A stretch of DNA of 33,164 bases from Lentisphaeria bacterium (GTDB taxonomy: Bacteria; Verrucomicrobiota; Lentisphaeria; Victivallales; Victivallaceae): NCBI GenBank assembly GCA_017443585.1, contig JAFSYV010000362.1, forward strand, positions 1 through 33,164. Direction: 5' to 3'. Position numbers and translations under genes: made by a program. This document shows positions 17,050 to 25,489 of this stretch, in pieces. Within the stretch, counting starts at the first letter, position 1. Each line of letters begins with the position of its first letter. The notes beneath the pieces are model-generated. The model was not told the DNA's origin. It saw nothing but the letters and a program-made list of their open reading frames with translations, and did not search any database.

Positions 17050-18660
17050 ATGAAACGTCCGAGTTTGTTTCTGTTCGCGGGGCTTCTGCCCCTGTTCGCC
17101 GCCGGAGCGGAAATCCCGGCCCCCGTCACCGACGTCATGATCTTCCGGAACGGGGACGCGGTGGTCCGGCATCAGGCCGACCCCAGGGGGGAAGGCACCT
17201 TCACCGTCCGGGGCAATTTCGCCCCCGTCGAGGGGACGCTGTGGGCTTCGCCCAATGTGTACCAGATCCGCAAGGTCCTGAGCAAGATCGAGAAGAAAAA
17301 GCCCGTCTCCCTGAACGACATCACGGGGACCTACAAGGGGCAGTTCGTCACGCTTCACCTGACCGATGAATTGGGCAAGGCGAGCAGCAAGGTGAGCGGC
17401 ACCGTCCTGGACCTTTACACTCCGAAGCGGAAAGAGCTGGAAACGGCCAACGTCGCCTTCGTCTGGGACCAGATCGTCGCCATCAAATGCTCCGACGGCA
17501 AGGTCCTCGCCGTGAACCGGCACCGGATCACGGGGGTGGAGAGCGCTTCCTTGAAGATCGGCGAACGCACCGTCAAGGAGGAGCGGCAGGCGTGGGAGTT
17601 CACCATGGCGCCGAAAAAGGGCGGCAAGGCCGTCTTCGACTACATCAGCAGGAGTCTGAGCTGGGTCCCCGCCCTGAAGATGACCTTGCTCCCCGGAAAG
17701 AAGATGCTCCTGGATTTCGCCGCCGCCGTCTCCAATTCCGGGGATGATTTGGAAAATGTCCGCTGCATTTTGTGGGCTGGTTCCCCCAATCTGGTCAACG
17801 CGGGGCGCGTCAGCTTCATGAGCATTTCCAAACCGACCCCGGTCCAGCCCTTCCGGCCCATGTACCTGAGAAACGACGTCGCCATGAAGAGCGCGAGATA
17901 TGCCGAAGCCGCTTACGCATCGGACGGCGCCTATGTTCCTTCCGCTCCCGGACTGAGCGGCAACATGGCTCCCTTCGATCTCGGGCACTTGACCCTCAGG
18001 AAGGGGGAGGCCCTGACCCGGCAGCTGGGGAGCGCCTCCGGTTCGTACGAGAATCTGGTCCGCTGGCGCATCGGCGCCCGGCACACCGACTCCGGCACCC
18101 GGGTGTGGCGCAACAACACGGACTACAACAACAAGCTCTGGGAGTGCCTGAGTTTCGCCAACCCCTTCAAGTATCCAATGCCCGACTGCGCCGTGGAGGT
18201 GGCCGACGGCTCCCGTGTACTGGCTCAGGTCAAGGGCGAATGGGTCAATCCCGGCGAAAAGGCCGTGCTCGAAGTGGCCCGGTGTCAGGATGTTCGGGGC
18301 ACCATCGTGGAGCGGGAAGTGCCCAGCTCCATCAAGAACCGGGGGCAGGGGCTCTTCCAGCAGATCACGCCCGCCAACGGGAGACAGCCCGCGGGCGGCC
18401 AGATCAACGGCTTCTGGTTCCGGGTCACCGACGTGGCCGGGACCCTGAAGCTGAAAAATTACCGGAAGGCCCCGGTGAAGCTGGTCATCGAACTGGATTA
18501 CTTCGGGGAATTCGTTTCCGCTTCCGGCGAGCCGGAAGAGAAGCTCCTCAACCACGTGGGGACCCTCAACCCCAGGAACCAGCTGCGCTGGGAGCTGGAG
18601 ATGAAGCCGGGGGAAAGCCGGGAATTCACCTACCGTTACAATGTGATCATCAGCCGCTGA
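17050..18660 (+). CDS. Secreted DUF4139-like domain protein
   Basis: A 536-residue exported protein with a signal peptide (MKRPSLFLFAGLLPLFAAGA). The body is beta-rich and resembles the DUF4139/mucoidy-inhibitor-A-like family: an early VTDVMIFRNGDAVVRHQA strand region, YISRSLSWVPALKMTLLPGKK in the middle, corresponding to the family's SWTPSY segment, and a C-terminal NPRNQLRWELEMKPGESREFTYRYNV that matches the usual end. No catalytic site is evident. It lies three bases after the glycosyltransferase stop, with GGGAGAAG before the ATG, and is last in the sigma-factor operon, so a link with the cell surface or with glycosylation is plausible. The family match is by pattern only. Confidence 0.72.
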   Translation: MKRPSLFLFAGLLPLFAAGAEIPAPVTDVMIFRNGDAVVRHQADPRGEGTFTVRGNFAPVEGTLWASPNVYQIRKVLSKIEKKKPVSLNDITGTYKGQFVTLHLTDELGKASSKVSGTVLDLYTPKRKELETANVAFVWDQIVAIKCSDGKVLAVNRHRITGVESASLKIGERTVKEERQAWEFTMAPKKGGKAVFDYISRSLSWVPALKMTLLPGKKMLLDFAAAVSNSGDDLENVRCILWAGSPNLVNAGRVSFMSISKPTPVQPFRPMYLRNDVAMKSARYAEAAYASDGAYVPSAPGLSGNMAPFDLGHLTLRKGEALTRQLGSASGSYENLVRWRIGARHTDSGTRVWRNNTDYNNKLWECLSFANPFKYPMPDCAVEVADGSRVLAQVKGEWVNPGEKAVLEVARCQDVRGTIVEREVPSSIKNRGQGLFQQITPANGRQPAGGQINGFWFRVTDVAGTLKLKNYRKAPVKLVIELDYFGEFVSASGEPEEKLLNHVGTLNPRNQLRWELEMKPGESREFTYRYNVIISR

Positions 18661-18676
18661 AAGGGGGCTTCCGTGC

Positions 18677-18705
18677 TTGAAAAAGAGAGCTTCCCGGTGT
18701 ATATT
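18677..18705 (+). promoter_or_regulatory. Sigma-70-type promoter of the oxidoreductase-isomerase-cysS operon
   Basis: TTGAAA (18677-18682) and TATATT (18700-18705) are spaced by 17 bases, the same hexamers as at serA. The leader to the ATG at 18752 is about 40 bases and carries AAGGAG. Confidence 0.7.
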
Positions 18706-18751
18706 CTAACCATGCCGATCCAAAACCCAAAATAAGGAGCAAAGTAGAATC

Positions 18752-19813
18752 ATGGCAGAAAAGATCAAAGTCGGTATTCTGGGACTGGGGCGTGCCGGAA
18801 GAGGGATGCACATGTCCGAAATGGGCCGTTATCCGGAGAAATTCGAGATCGTCGCCGGATGCGACATCGATCCCGACCAGATCGAGACCGCCAAAAAGGT
18901 CACTCCCAACGCCCGCTACTACACCGACATGAAGCAGCTTTTCGCCGATCCCGAGGTGGAATTGGTCACCGTCGCCACCCGCTCACTCGACCACGTGAAC
19001 CATGCCCTCATGGCCTTCGAGGCGGGGAAGAAGGTCCTCTGCGAGAAGCCGGTGACCTCCTCCGTCGCCGAATTCGACCGTCTCTGGGCGGCGGAAAAGA
19101 GCCGTCCCGGCTCCATCTTCATCCGCCACAACCGCCGCTTCGAAGCCGCCTTCACCCAGATCCGGGACATCATCGCTTCCGGCAAGCTGGGCTGGGTCTA
19201 TGAGATCAAGCTGGCCCGCAACAGCTTCCAGTGGCGCGCCGACTGGCAGACCTTCAAGGAGTTCGGCGGCGGCCAGCTGCTGAACTGGGGCCCCCATATC
19301 ATCGACCACTCCCTGCGCTTCCTCGAATCCCCGGTGAAGTCCGTCTGGAGCAACCTGAAGCTGGTGGCCGCCCGCGCCGACGCCGAAGACCACATCAAGA
19401 TCGTCTTCGAAGGCGAGAACGGCCGTATCGTGGATATGGAAATTTCCGGCGGCGTCGCCCTCGACGACCCGGTGTACGTGATCCACGGCACCCGCGGCTC
19501 CCTCGTCAGCTATGACGAACAGCGGCTGAAGCTGAAATACATGAATCCCGCCGTGCCCATCCCCGATTTCAAGTCGGATCCGGGCAATCCCAAGGGCTAC
19601 GGCGCTCCCGCCAAGCCCGCCTGGGTAGAGGACGATCTTCAGGTGGCTCCCGCCAACGGCAACGACACCTACGTGATCTGGCGTGAACTCTACGCCGCGA
19701 TCCGCGAAGGCAAGCCCTTCCCCATCAAGTTCGAAGAGGCCCGCGAAGTGGTCCGGGTCACGGAGCTGGTGCGTCAGGGCGCCATCGACAACGTCCGGGA
19801 CCGGAAGTTCTGA
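18752..19813 (+). CDS. Gfo/Idh/MocA family NAD(P)-dependent oxidoreductase
   Basis: A 353-residue cytoplasmic oxidoreductase of the glucose-fructose oxidoreductase/inositol dehydrogenase family. The Rossmann part has GILGLGRAGRGMH (GxGxxG at 11-16) and an acidic strand end GCDIDP. The family motif is CEKPVT with catalytic K99. The C-terminal domain has GGGQLLNWGPHIIDHSL, whose His and Asp belong to the active site. These enzymes oxidise or reduce a hydroxyl of a sugar, inositol or amino-sugar derivative; the substrate cannot be read from sequence. The gene next to it encodes a sugar isomerase/epimerase, a pair that often acts in series on inositols or uncommon sugars. AAGGAG lies about 11 bases before the ATG. 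It is first in a four-gene operon. Confidence 0.92.
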   Translation: MAEKIKVGILGLGRAGRGMHMSEMGRYPEKFEIVAGCDIDPDQIETAKKVTPNARYYTDMKQLFADPEVELVTVATRSLDHVNHALMAFEAGKKVLCEKPVTSSVAEFDRLWAAEKSRPGSIFIRHNRRFEAAFTQIRDIIASGKLGWVYEIKLARNSFQWRADWQTFKEFGGGQLLNWGPHIIDHSLRFLESPVKSVWSNLKLVAARADAEDHIKIVFEGENGRIVDMEISGGVALDDPVYVIHGTRGSLVSYDEQRLKLKYMNPAVPIPDFKSDPGNPKGYGAPAKPAWVEDDLQVAPANGNDTYVIWRELYAAIREGKPFPIKFEEAREVVRVTELVRQGAIDNVRDRKF

Positions 19814-19851
19814 AGAACGCTCATTCATTTCAAATCAAGGAAGACATCATC

Positions 19852-20646
19852 ATGCAAGCTCCCGACACCCAACTGGCCGTGACTCTCTACAATCTGCGCG
19901 ACTTCTGCAAGACCGAAAGCGACCTGGACCGCACCCTGGACAAGGTCTGCGCCATCGGTTATCAGGCGGTGCAGGTTTCCGGTGTGGCCCTCGATCCCAA
20001 GGTCATCAAGAAACAGCTGGACAAGCACAACCTCTTCTGCTGCGCCACCCACGAAGGACTGGGCGTCCTCACCGGCGATCTGGCCCCCCTCATCGACAAG
20101 ATGCAGTGCCTCGAATGCGACTTCACCGCTCTCGGCTGCCCGCCCCAGACCTACATCAACAGCTACGCCATGACCTGCGAGCTCATCGACATCATGAGGA
20201 AGGCCGGGGGCGAACTGATGAAGCACGGGATCAGGCTCGGCTATCACAACCACGCCAACGAATTCCGGAAGCACCCCGAGACCGGGAAGACCATGCTGCA
20301 GACTTTCTACGAGCGCACCGCCCCCGGCGACGGGCTCCCCGCGGTCTTCGCCGAGATCGACGTGCACTGGGTCACCCGCGGCGGCGGCAGTCCCGTCCGC
20401 TGGATCTGGAACGTGAACGGCCGCATGCCCGTGGTCCACTTCAAGGATCTGGCCTTCTTCGAGGGCGAACCCCGGATCTGCGAAGTGGGCGAAGGCAACC
20501 TCGACTGGCCCGCCATCATCGACGCCTGCCGCGAAACCAACGTCCGCTGGTACTCCGTGGAGCAGGACACCGAGTGGCCCAACCGGGACATCTTCGAATC
20601 CATCAAAATTTCCTACAACAATCTCCGCGCCATGGGCGTGCGCTGA
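19852..20646 (+). CDS. Sugar phosphate isomerase/epimerase (xylose isomerase-like TIM barrel)
   Basis: A 264-residue AP-endonuclease-2/xylose isomerase-like TIM barrel. Conserved segments with likely metal ligands are GYHNHANEF, VFAEIDVHWVTRGG, PVVHFKDLAFF and WYSVEQDTEW near the end, the typical Glu/Asp/His/Glu set. Members isomerise or epimerise sugars and inositols or act as 2-keto-inositol dehydratases; the substrate is unknown. The ATG has AAGGAAG about nine bases upstream and comes 38 bases after the Gfo/Idh/MocA gene, so they are probably cotranscribed and work on the same compound. Confidence 0.88.
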   Translation: MQAPDTQLAVTLYNLRDFCKTESDLDRTLDKVCAIGYQAVQVSGVALDPKVIKKQLDKHNLFCCATHEGLGVLTGDLAPLIDKMQCLECDFTALGCPPQTYINSYAMTCELIDIMRKAGGELMKHGIRLGYHNHANEFRKHPETGKTMLQTFYERTAPGDGLPAVFAEIDVHWVTRGGGSPVRWIWNVNGRMPVVHFKDLAFFEGEPRICEVGEGNLDWPAIIDACRETNVRWYSVEQDTEWPNRDIFESIKISYNNLRAMGVR

Positions 20647-20676
20647 CGGCGCCCCGAGCCCGGAAAGGTCCCGCCC

Positions 20677-21351
20677 ATGATCGACTACGGCGAGGAAAAA
20701 CAGACCTTCGGCGCGCCGAAGATAGATGTGGGGCCCGTCGCCCAGCTGCTGACGGCCCTCTATCTCGGCGGGGCCGTCGCGGCCTTTTTCGCGCCGCAGA
20801 CGGTCTGTGACGCCCTCGCCCAGGTCAACGCCGAACTGCCCCGCAGGTTCTGGACGCTCCTGACGGGAACGTGGGTCTTCCCCGAATCCTTCGAGGAGTT
20901 CTCAAGAGTCCCCGCGGGCTTCTGGGTGGTGGTCACCTTTCTCCTGGTCTTCTTCGTGGTGCGTCCCGTGGAGCTGGTGTGGAAGGACAAAAAGGGATTT
21001 CTCCTCTTTCTGCTGGTCTTCATGACGGGGCCGTCCCTCATCCTCTGGGCCCTCGACCCCGCGGGGCGGGAGGCGGCGGCCAGCTGGCCCTTCTGGTTCA
21101 GCGCCGCTTCCGGTCTGGCGGCGGTGTTTTTCAGCCGCCGCCGTCTGGCGGTCGCGGGCAAAGCCGTGCCGCAGAGTTTTCTTTACGCCGCCGTGCCCGT
21201 CGTTGCCGCTTTTTCGAGCTTTTTCAACGGCAGTTTCGTGCGCGGCGGACTTTACCTGCTCAGTGCGCTCCTGGGGGCGCTCTGGGGCTTTGCGGTGCTT
21301 TGCCGTGAGCGGTCCCGCACGAAAAACGCCGATCCAACACAGGAACATTGA
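20677..21351 (+). CDS. Rhomboid-like membrane protein, probably lacking the catalytic histidine
   Basis: A 224-residue membrane protein with about six hydrophobic segments and a hydrophilic C-terminal tail. Its layout resembles rhomboid proteases. RRFWTLLTGTWVFP stands where rhomboids have the start of the first loop. RPVELVWKDKKGFLLFLLVF matches the conserved Glu and following helix (E99). FSAASGLAAVFF matches the GASGAIFG serine motif, with S145 kept. In the last helix SFVRGGLYLLSALLGALWG matches the HLGG segment, but Val188 stands in place of the catalytic His. The loop His/Asn residues are also not evident. It may therefore be an inactive rhomboid-fold protein. It sits 30 bases after the isomerase gene and three bases before cysS. 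The assignment is by pattern and needs structural confirmation. Confidence 0.7.
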   Translation: MIDYGEEKQTFGAPKIDVGPVAQLLTALYLGGAVAAFFAPQTVCDALAQVNAELPRRFWTLLTGTWVFPESFEEFSRVPAGFWVVVTFLLVFFVVRPVELVWKDKKGFLLFLLVFMTGPSLILWALDPAGREAAASWPFWFSAASGLAAVFFSRRRLAVAGKAVPQSFLYAAVPVVAAFSSFFNGSFVRGGLYLLSALLGALWGFAVLCRERSRTKNADPTQEH

Positions 21352-21354
21352 TCA

Positions 21355-22767
21355 ATGGAACTCAAATTCTACAATACGCTGACCCGCACCCTCGAGGTCT
21401 TCAAGCCTATAAAGGAGGGGCAGGCGGGACTTTACACCTGCGGGCCCACGGTCTACAACTACGCCCACATCGGGAATTTCCGGGCCTACGTCTTCGAGGA
21501 TCTGCTCCACCGGGTCCTCGAGTACGCCGGGTACAAGGTGACGCAGGTGATGAACCTGACCGACGTGGACGACAAGACGATCCGCAACTCGCGGGCCGCC
21601 GGGATCCCCCTGCGGGAGTTCACCGCCAAGTACAAGCAGGCCTTCTTCGAGGACATCAAAACCTTGAACATCACCCCCGCCGCCGTCTACCCGGCGGCCA
21701 CGGATCACATCAACGAGATGATCGCCTTGATCCAGGTGCTCATGGACAAGGGAATCGCCTACCAGTCCAACGACAAGAGCGTCTATTTTTCCATCGCCAA
21801 GTTCCCCTCCTACGGCAAACTGGCCCACATCGACCGGGAAAACCAGCGGGCCGGGGTCCGCATCGACGCCGACGAGTACGCCAAGGACTCCGTGGCCGAT
21901 TTCGCGCTGTGGAAGGCCCGTGACGAGGCCGACGGCGACGTCTGGTGGCCCAGCCCCTGGGGCGAAGGCCGTCCCGGCTGGCACATCGAATGCAGCGCCA
22001 TGTCCATGAAGTACCTGGGCGAAGCCTTCGATCTGCACACGGGGGGCGTGGACAACATGTTCCCCCACCATGAGGACGAGATCGCCCAGAGCGAGAGCGT
22101 CACCGGGAAAAAGTGGGTCAACTGCTGGCTTCACTGCGAACATCTGATGGTGAACAACACCAAGATGTCCAAATCCCTGGGCAACTTCTACACCCTGCGG
22201 GATCTGCTCGAAAAGGGCTATACGGGCCGCGAAGTGCGCTGGGTCCTCATCGGGACCCACTACCGGAAGAAGCTGAACTTCTCCCTCGGGGCGCTGGATC
22301 AGGCCCGGGAGACTTTGGGCCGGTTCGGCGCCTTCTTCGCCCGGATGAAGGGGATCACGCAGGCCGGGGACGGCAGCGAGGTCAAGGAGCTTTTGGACCG
22401 GACGGGCGAACAGTTCCGCGCGGCCATCGCCGACGACCTCAACTCCGCCGGTGCGGCGGCGGCGCTCTTCACGCTGGTCCGCGACGGCAACCGTCTGGCC
22501 GACGAGGGGGCCCTGAGCGCCGCCGGGGCGAAGGCCATTCTGGAGCAGTGCCGGGATTTCGACCGGATCTTCGGGTGTCTCGCGGTGGATGAAGCCCCCG
22601 CCGCCGAAGCGATCCCCGCCGAAGTTGTCGCATTGGCCGAGGAGCGCGCTCAGGCCCGCAAGAACAGGAACTGGGTCGAAAGCGACCGCCTCCGCGATGC
22701 CATCAAGGCGGCGGGATACGCCGTCGAAGATGCGCCGGGAGGCGTCTGGAAACTCAAGAAACTTTGA
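21355..22767 (+). CDS. cysS: Cysteinyl-tRNA synthetase
   Basis: Charges tRNA-Cys with cysteine. The 470 residues are the normal length for the class I enzyme. The HIGH-type motif is AHIGNFRAY (H38-IGN) and the KMSKS motif is TKMSKSLGN (K270-S274). Zinc ligands are visible as C29 in YTCGPTVYNY, C213 in GWHIECSAMS and His/Glu of HHEDEIAQ. FDLHTGGVDNMFPHHEDE and the C-terminal helical DALR-like domain with RKNRNWVESDRLRD are typical. It is last in the four-gene operon; its stop lies four bases from the stop of the convergent VWA gene, and no terminator hairpin is evident there. The ATG follows AGGAA by about 11 bases. Confidence 0.97.
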   Translation: MELKFYNTLTRTLEVFKPIKEGQAGLYTCGPTVYNYAHIGNFRAYVFEDLLHRVLEYAGYKVTQVMNLTDVDDKTIRNSRAAGIPLREFTAKYKQAFFEDIKTLNITPAAVYPAATDHINEMIALIQVLMDKGIAYQSNDKSVYFSIAKFPSYGKLAHIDRENQRAGVRIDADEYAKDSVADFALWKARDEADGDVWWPSPWGEGRPGWHIECSAMSMKYLGEAFDLHTGGVDNMFPHHEDEIAQSESVTGKKWVNCWLHCEHLMVNNTKMSKSLGNFYTLRDLLEKGYTGREVRWVLIGTHYRKKLNFSLGALDQARETLGRFGAFFARMKGITQAGDGSEVKELLDRTGEQFRAAIADDLNSAGAAAALFTLVRDGNRLADEGALSAAGAKAILEQCRDFDRIFGCLAVDEAPAAEAIPAEVVALAEERAQARKNRNWVESDRLRDAIKAAGYAVEDAPGGVWKLKKL

Positions 22768-22771
22768 AAAA

Positions 22772-25489
22772 CTATTTCCGTTTGGCCCGCTTCAGGGCCG
22801 CGGAAAAGTCCTCATCCTCCGGTTCCGCCGCGGATTCTTGCGGCGGGACCGTTTCTTTTTCTTCCGGGACTTCGGGTTTCCGCCGGGGCCTGGGGCGCGC
22901 GGAGAGACGTCCGAAGCGGGGAAGGGTGAAACGGAACTCGAGTTTCGGAAGTTCCCAGCCGAACCGGCGCAGGGCCGCCTGAAGCAGGATCAGCACGATC
23001 GCCGTGCCGAGGAGAAAGTTGACGCAGGAACGCTTTTCCTGCTGCCGGGGCATGTACTCCCAGATGTCGGGGAAGGCGCTTCTCACCCGCCCCCCCGTCA
23101 GGCGGACCAGGGGAACGATGTCCCGCTCCCCGTCGTCGGTGAACTCGGGGCTGATGCTCCGCACGGCGGGGGGCAGGGCGATGGGGGCGCTCCCGCACCC
23201 TTCCACGGCCCCCGTGACGATGCCCCCCGGAGGAATGGCCGCCCTGGCGCTGAGCCGATCGGGCCCCGTCCAGCGGAACACGGCGGTCCGGGACTCCACT
23301 TTGCCCTCCGGCGTCAGGATCAGCAGCGTCAACCGGGGCGGCGTGTCGAAGGGATCGCTCCCGCGTTCCGGATCGAGAGCCGTTTCCGCCAGAAATTCCC
23401 CTTCGCGCATGTCCGACGTGATGAGGAAGTCGGCTCCGTTCCGCCCATGGGGCATGGAAACGTACCGGGCGAGAAAGGCCAGCAGCCGGGGCAGCCGGGG
23501 ATCGGAAGCGAACTTGCCCGTGAAGGCTCCGTCCGCCTCGATGTTGAGCGCGGCGCTCCGGCCCAGCCCGGCGAAGCCGATGATCGCGAGGGGAGCGTCG
23601 TCCTCGTCGTCGGTGCTCAGGAGGACCGTGCTCTTTTCCCTGGGGAAGGAGAGGTTGAAGCCGCCGCACTCCATCGTCCCGGTGAACCCTTCTCCGCTTG
23701 CGGCCGCGGCCGCCGCCGGCGTGAAGCGGCCGCGGGTTTTCCCCTTCTTGAAGGAGTTGCGCACCATGACGAAGGTGTCTTCGGCGTAGATCCGGGGCCG
23801 GTCATCCGCCCGGTCGGAAAAGTAACAGCGCCCCCCGCCCAGCCGGGCGATCTCCCGCAGGAGTTCGGCGTCGGAATCGGTCTCCGACCCCAGCCCCACC
23901 ACGCTGACGGTGATGCCCGCCTTGGAGCTTTTGGCCAGCAGTTCCCGGTAGTCGCCGGGCTGTTCCGCGTCGGCTGCGTCCGCGAAAAGGAGCAGATGGC
24001 GCACGGTCGCCTGCGATCTCAGCAGTTTTTCGATGCCGTCGTGGAGCGCCTTGTCCACGAAGATGCCGCCCCCCATGGATTCGATGGCGAGAATTTTCCC
24101 CGGCGCGTCGGCGAGCTCCTTTTTCGGGGCGAGGGGGACCACGTCGTGGACGGAACTGTCCACCGCCGTGAGGCCGAATTCGTCCTCCGGCGAAAGCAGC
24201 TCGAAACTCGCCATCGCGGCCAGATTGGCCATGGACATCTTGGTCACGCCGTCGATGGAAACGGCCATGCTCCCGGAGCGGTCCAGCGCCACCATGACCG
24301 CCGAGCGGTTCCGGCGGATCTCATGCTGTTTTTCCATGGAGGCGGGCAGCACGTCCCCCAGGGGCGAACGGAACCAGCCGCCCACGGCGAAACTGGCCAT
24401 GCCCCCCGTCATCAGCACCCCCAGCCGCCCCTTGCGGACCAGCTCCGCCGCCAGGCGGTTGACCGCGCTCGGTACGGCGGAACAGGGCACGTTTTCCAGA
24501 ATGAGGGCCTGACAGGCGCTCAGGGCTTCGGGAGTGAGGCGCTCCGGGGTGAGCACATCCGGTTCGAATCCGGAGTTCTTCAGCAGTTTCGCCAGATTGC
24601 CGGAAACGGAATTGGTGACGAGGAGCAGCCGCTCCTTCCCGGTGATCCGGACGAAGTGCCGGGCCGTGTTGTTTTCGGGGATCGTGTCACCTTGGGGCGG
24701 CAGCAGTTCCATATCGTAGGCGGCGGTGCCGCTGCGTTCCTCCCGATCCCGCCAGAAACAGCGGTTTTCCCCCTCGCGGAGCGACAAAATCCGCTCCTGC
24801 CAGGGGCCCTTGTTCCGGCGGATCCGGCAGCGGACCTTGGCGGCAAAGGGGGCCCGGATCCGGCAGGAGATGGTGTAGTGTTCTCCCGGAGCGGCGGAAG
24901 CCGGGCCTGAGACGTTCGTGATGGCGAAATCGGCGGTGTTTTCCCGCTTCAGGGGCAGAAAGTCCACGGCGATGTTCCGCATGGCCGCGGCGGTGAAAAG
25001 ATCGTCGGGGGCCGGGCCGTTCCACCGGCCGTCGGAAATGAGGAGGATCCGTCCGGGCCGGTCCCGCGGGATCTGCCCCAGCCCCTGCGTCAGGGCCTCC
25101 GCAAGGTCGGTGGCGTCCCGGTTCCGGGGCGGGGAAGCGAAGCCGTCGAAGGCTCCTTCGGAAGGCGCCCGTTCCAGTACGCTTTCCCCGGCGAAGGCGA
25201 GGACCCCGAAGCGGGCGTCCGCGGGACGTTTGGCGTTGATTTCCCGGATCGTCCGGATCATCCGTTCGCCGCTGCCCGGCGGCATGGAAAGGCTCCGGTC
25301 GCAGAGGATCATCAGCGTCCCCCGTTTTTCCGGGAACCGGATCCCCATCCCGGCCAGCGCCAGAGTCAGGATCAGGAAGATGAGGCCCTGCAGCACGTTG
25401 GCCGTCCGGGATCCGAAGGGCCGGAAGGCCAGATACGCCCCCAGCACCAGGAGCAGCAGGAGCCACAGGGGCTGTTCGAAATAGATCAT
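22772..25489 (-). CDS. Membrane protein with two VWA domains and a GATase1-like domain
   Basis: This protein of about 905 residues starts with two membrane helices (about 5-50). A first von Willebrand A domain follows (MIDAS DRSLS at 64-68, LLISDGRW near 150), then a beta-sandwich-like region. Next is a class I glutamine-amidotransferase-like fold (about 285-385, KERLLLVTNSVSGNLAKLL and MTGGMASFAVGG) with no catalytic Cys-His-Glu evident, and then a second VWA domain (DRSGS at 403-407). A last membrane helix lies near the C-terminus (VNFLLGTAIVLILLQ), followed by a Pro/Glu-rich tail. Families of this kind occur with BatA-like and DUF58 proteins, as here. The ATG at 25489 overlaps the stop of the BatA-like gene and has AGGAGG five bases before it. 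The role is unknown but probably in an envelope complex. Confidence 0.87.
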   Translation of the reverse strand: MIYFEQPLWLLLLLVLGAYLAFRPFGSRTANVLQGLIFLILTLALAGMGIRFPEKRGTLMILCDRSLSMPPGSGERMIRTIREINAKRPADARFGVLAFAGESVLERAPSEGAFDGFASPPRNRDATDLAEALTQGLGQIPRDRPGRILLISDGRWNGPAPDDLFTAAAMRNIAVDFLPLKRENTADFAITNVSGPASAAPGEHYTISCRIRAPFAAKVRCRIRRNKGPWQERILSLREGENRCFWRDREERSGTAAYDMELLPPQGDTIPENNTARHFVRITGKERLLLVTNSVSGNLAKLLKNSGFEPDVLTPERLTPEALSACQALILENVPCSAVPSAVNRLAAELVRKGRLGVLMTGGMASFAVGGWFRSPLGDVLPASMEKQHEIRRNRSAVMVALDRSGSMAVSIDGVTKMSMANLAAMASFELLSPEDEFGLTAVDSSVHDVVPLAPKKELADAPGKILAIESMGGGIFVDKALHDGIEKLLRSQATVRHLLLFADAADAEQPGDYRELLAKSSKAGITVSVVGLGSETDSDAELLREIARLGGGRCYFSDRADDRPRIYAEDTFVMVRNSFKKGKTRGRFTPAAAAAASGEGFTGTMECGGFNLSFPREKSTVLLSTDDEDDAPLAIIGFAGLGRSAALNIEADGAFTGKFASDPRLPRLLAFLARYVSMPHGRNGADFLITSDMREGEFLAETALDPERGSDPFDTPPRLTLLILTPEGKVESRTAVFRWTGPDRLSARAAIPPGGIVTGAVEGCGSAPIALPPAVRSISPEFTDDGERDIVPLVRLTGGRVRSAFPDIWEYMPRQQEKRSCVNFLLGTAIVLILLQAALRRFGWELPKLEFRFTLPRFGRLSARPRPRRKPEVPEEKETVPPQESAAEPEDEDFSAALKRAKRK

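Noticed and set aside
15028-18555. 1175-residue open frame on the minus strand
   Set aside because: Lies opposite three real plus-strand genes and is made mostly of low-complexity Pro, Arg, Gly, Gln and Glu; no domain visible.
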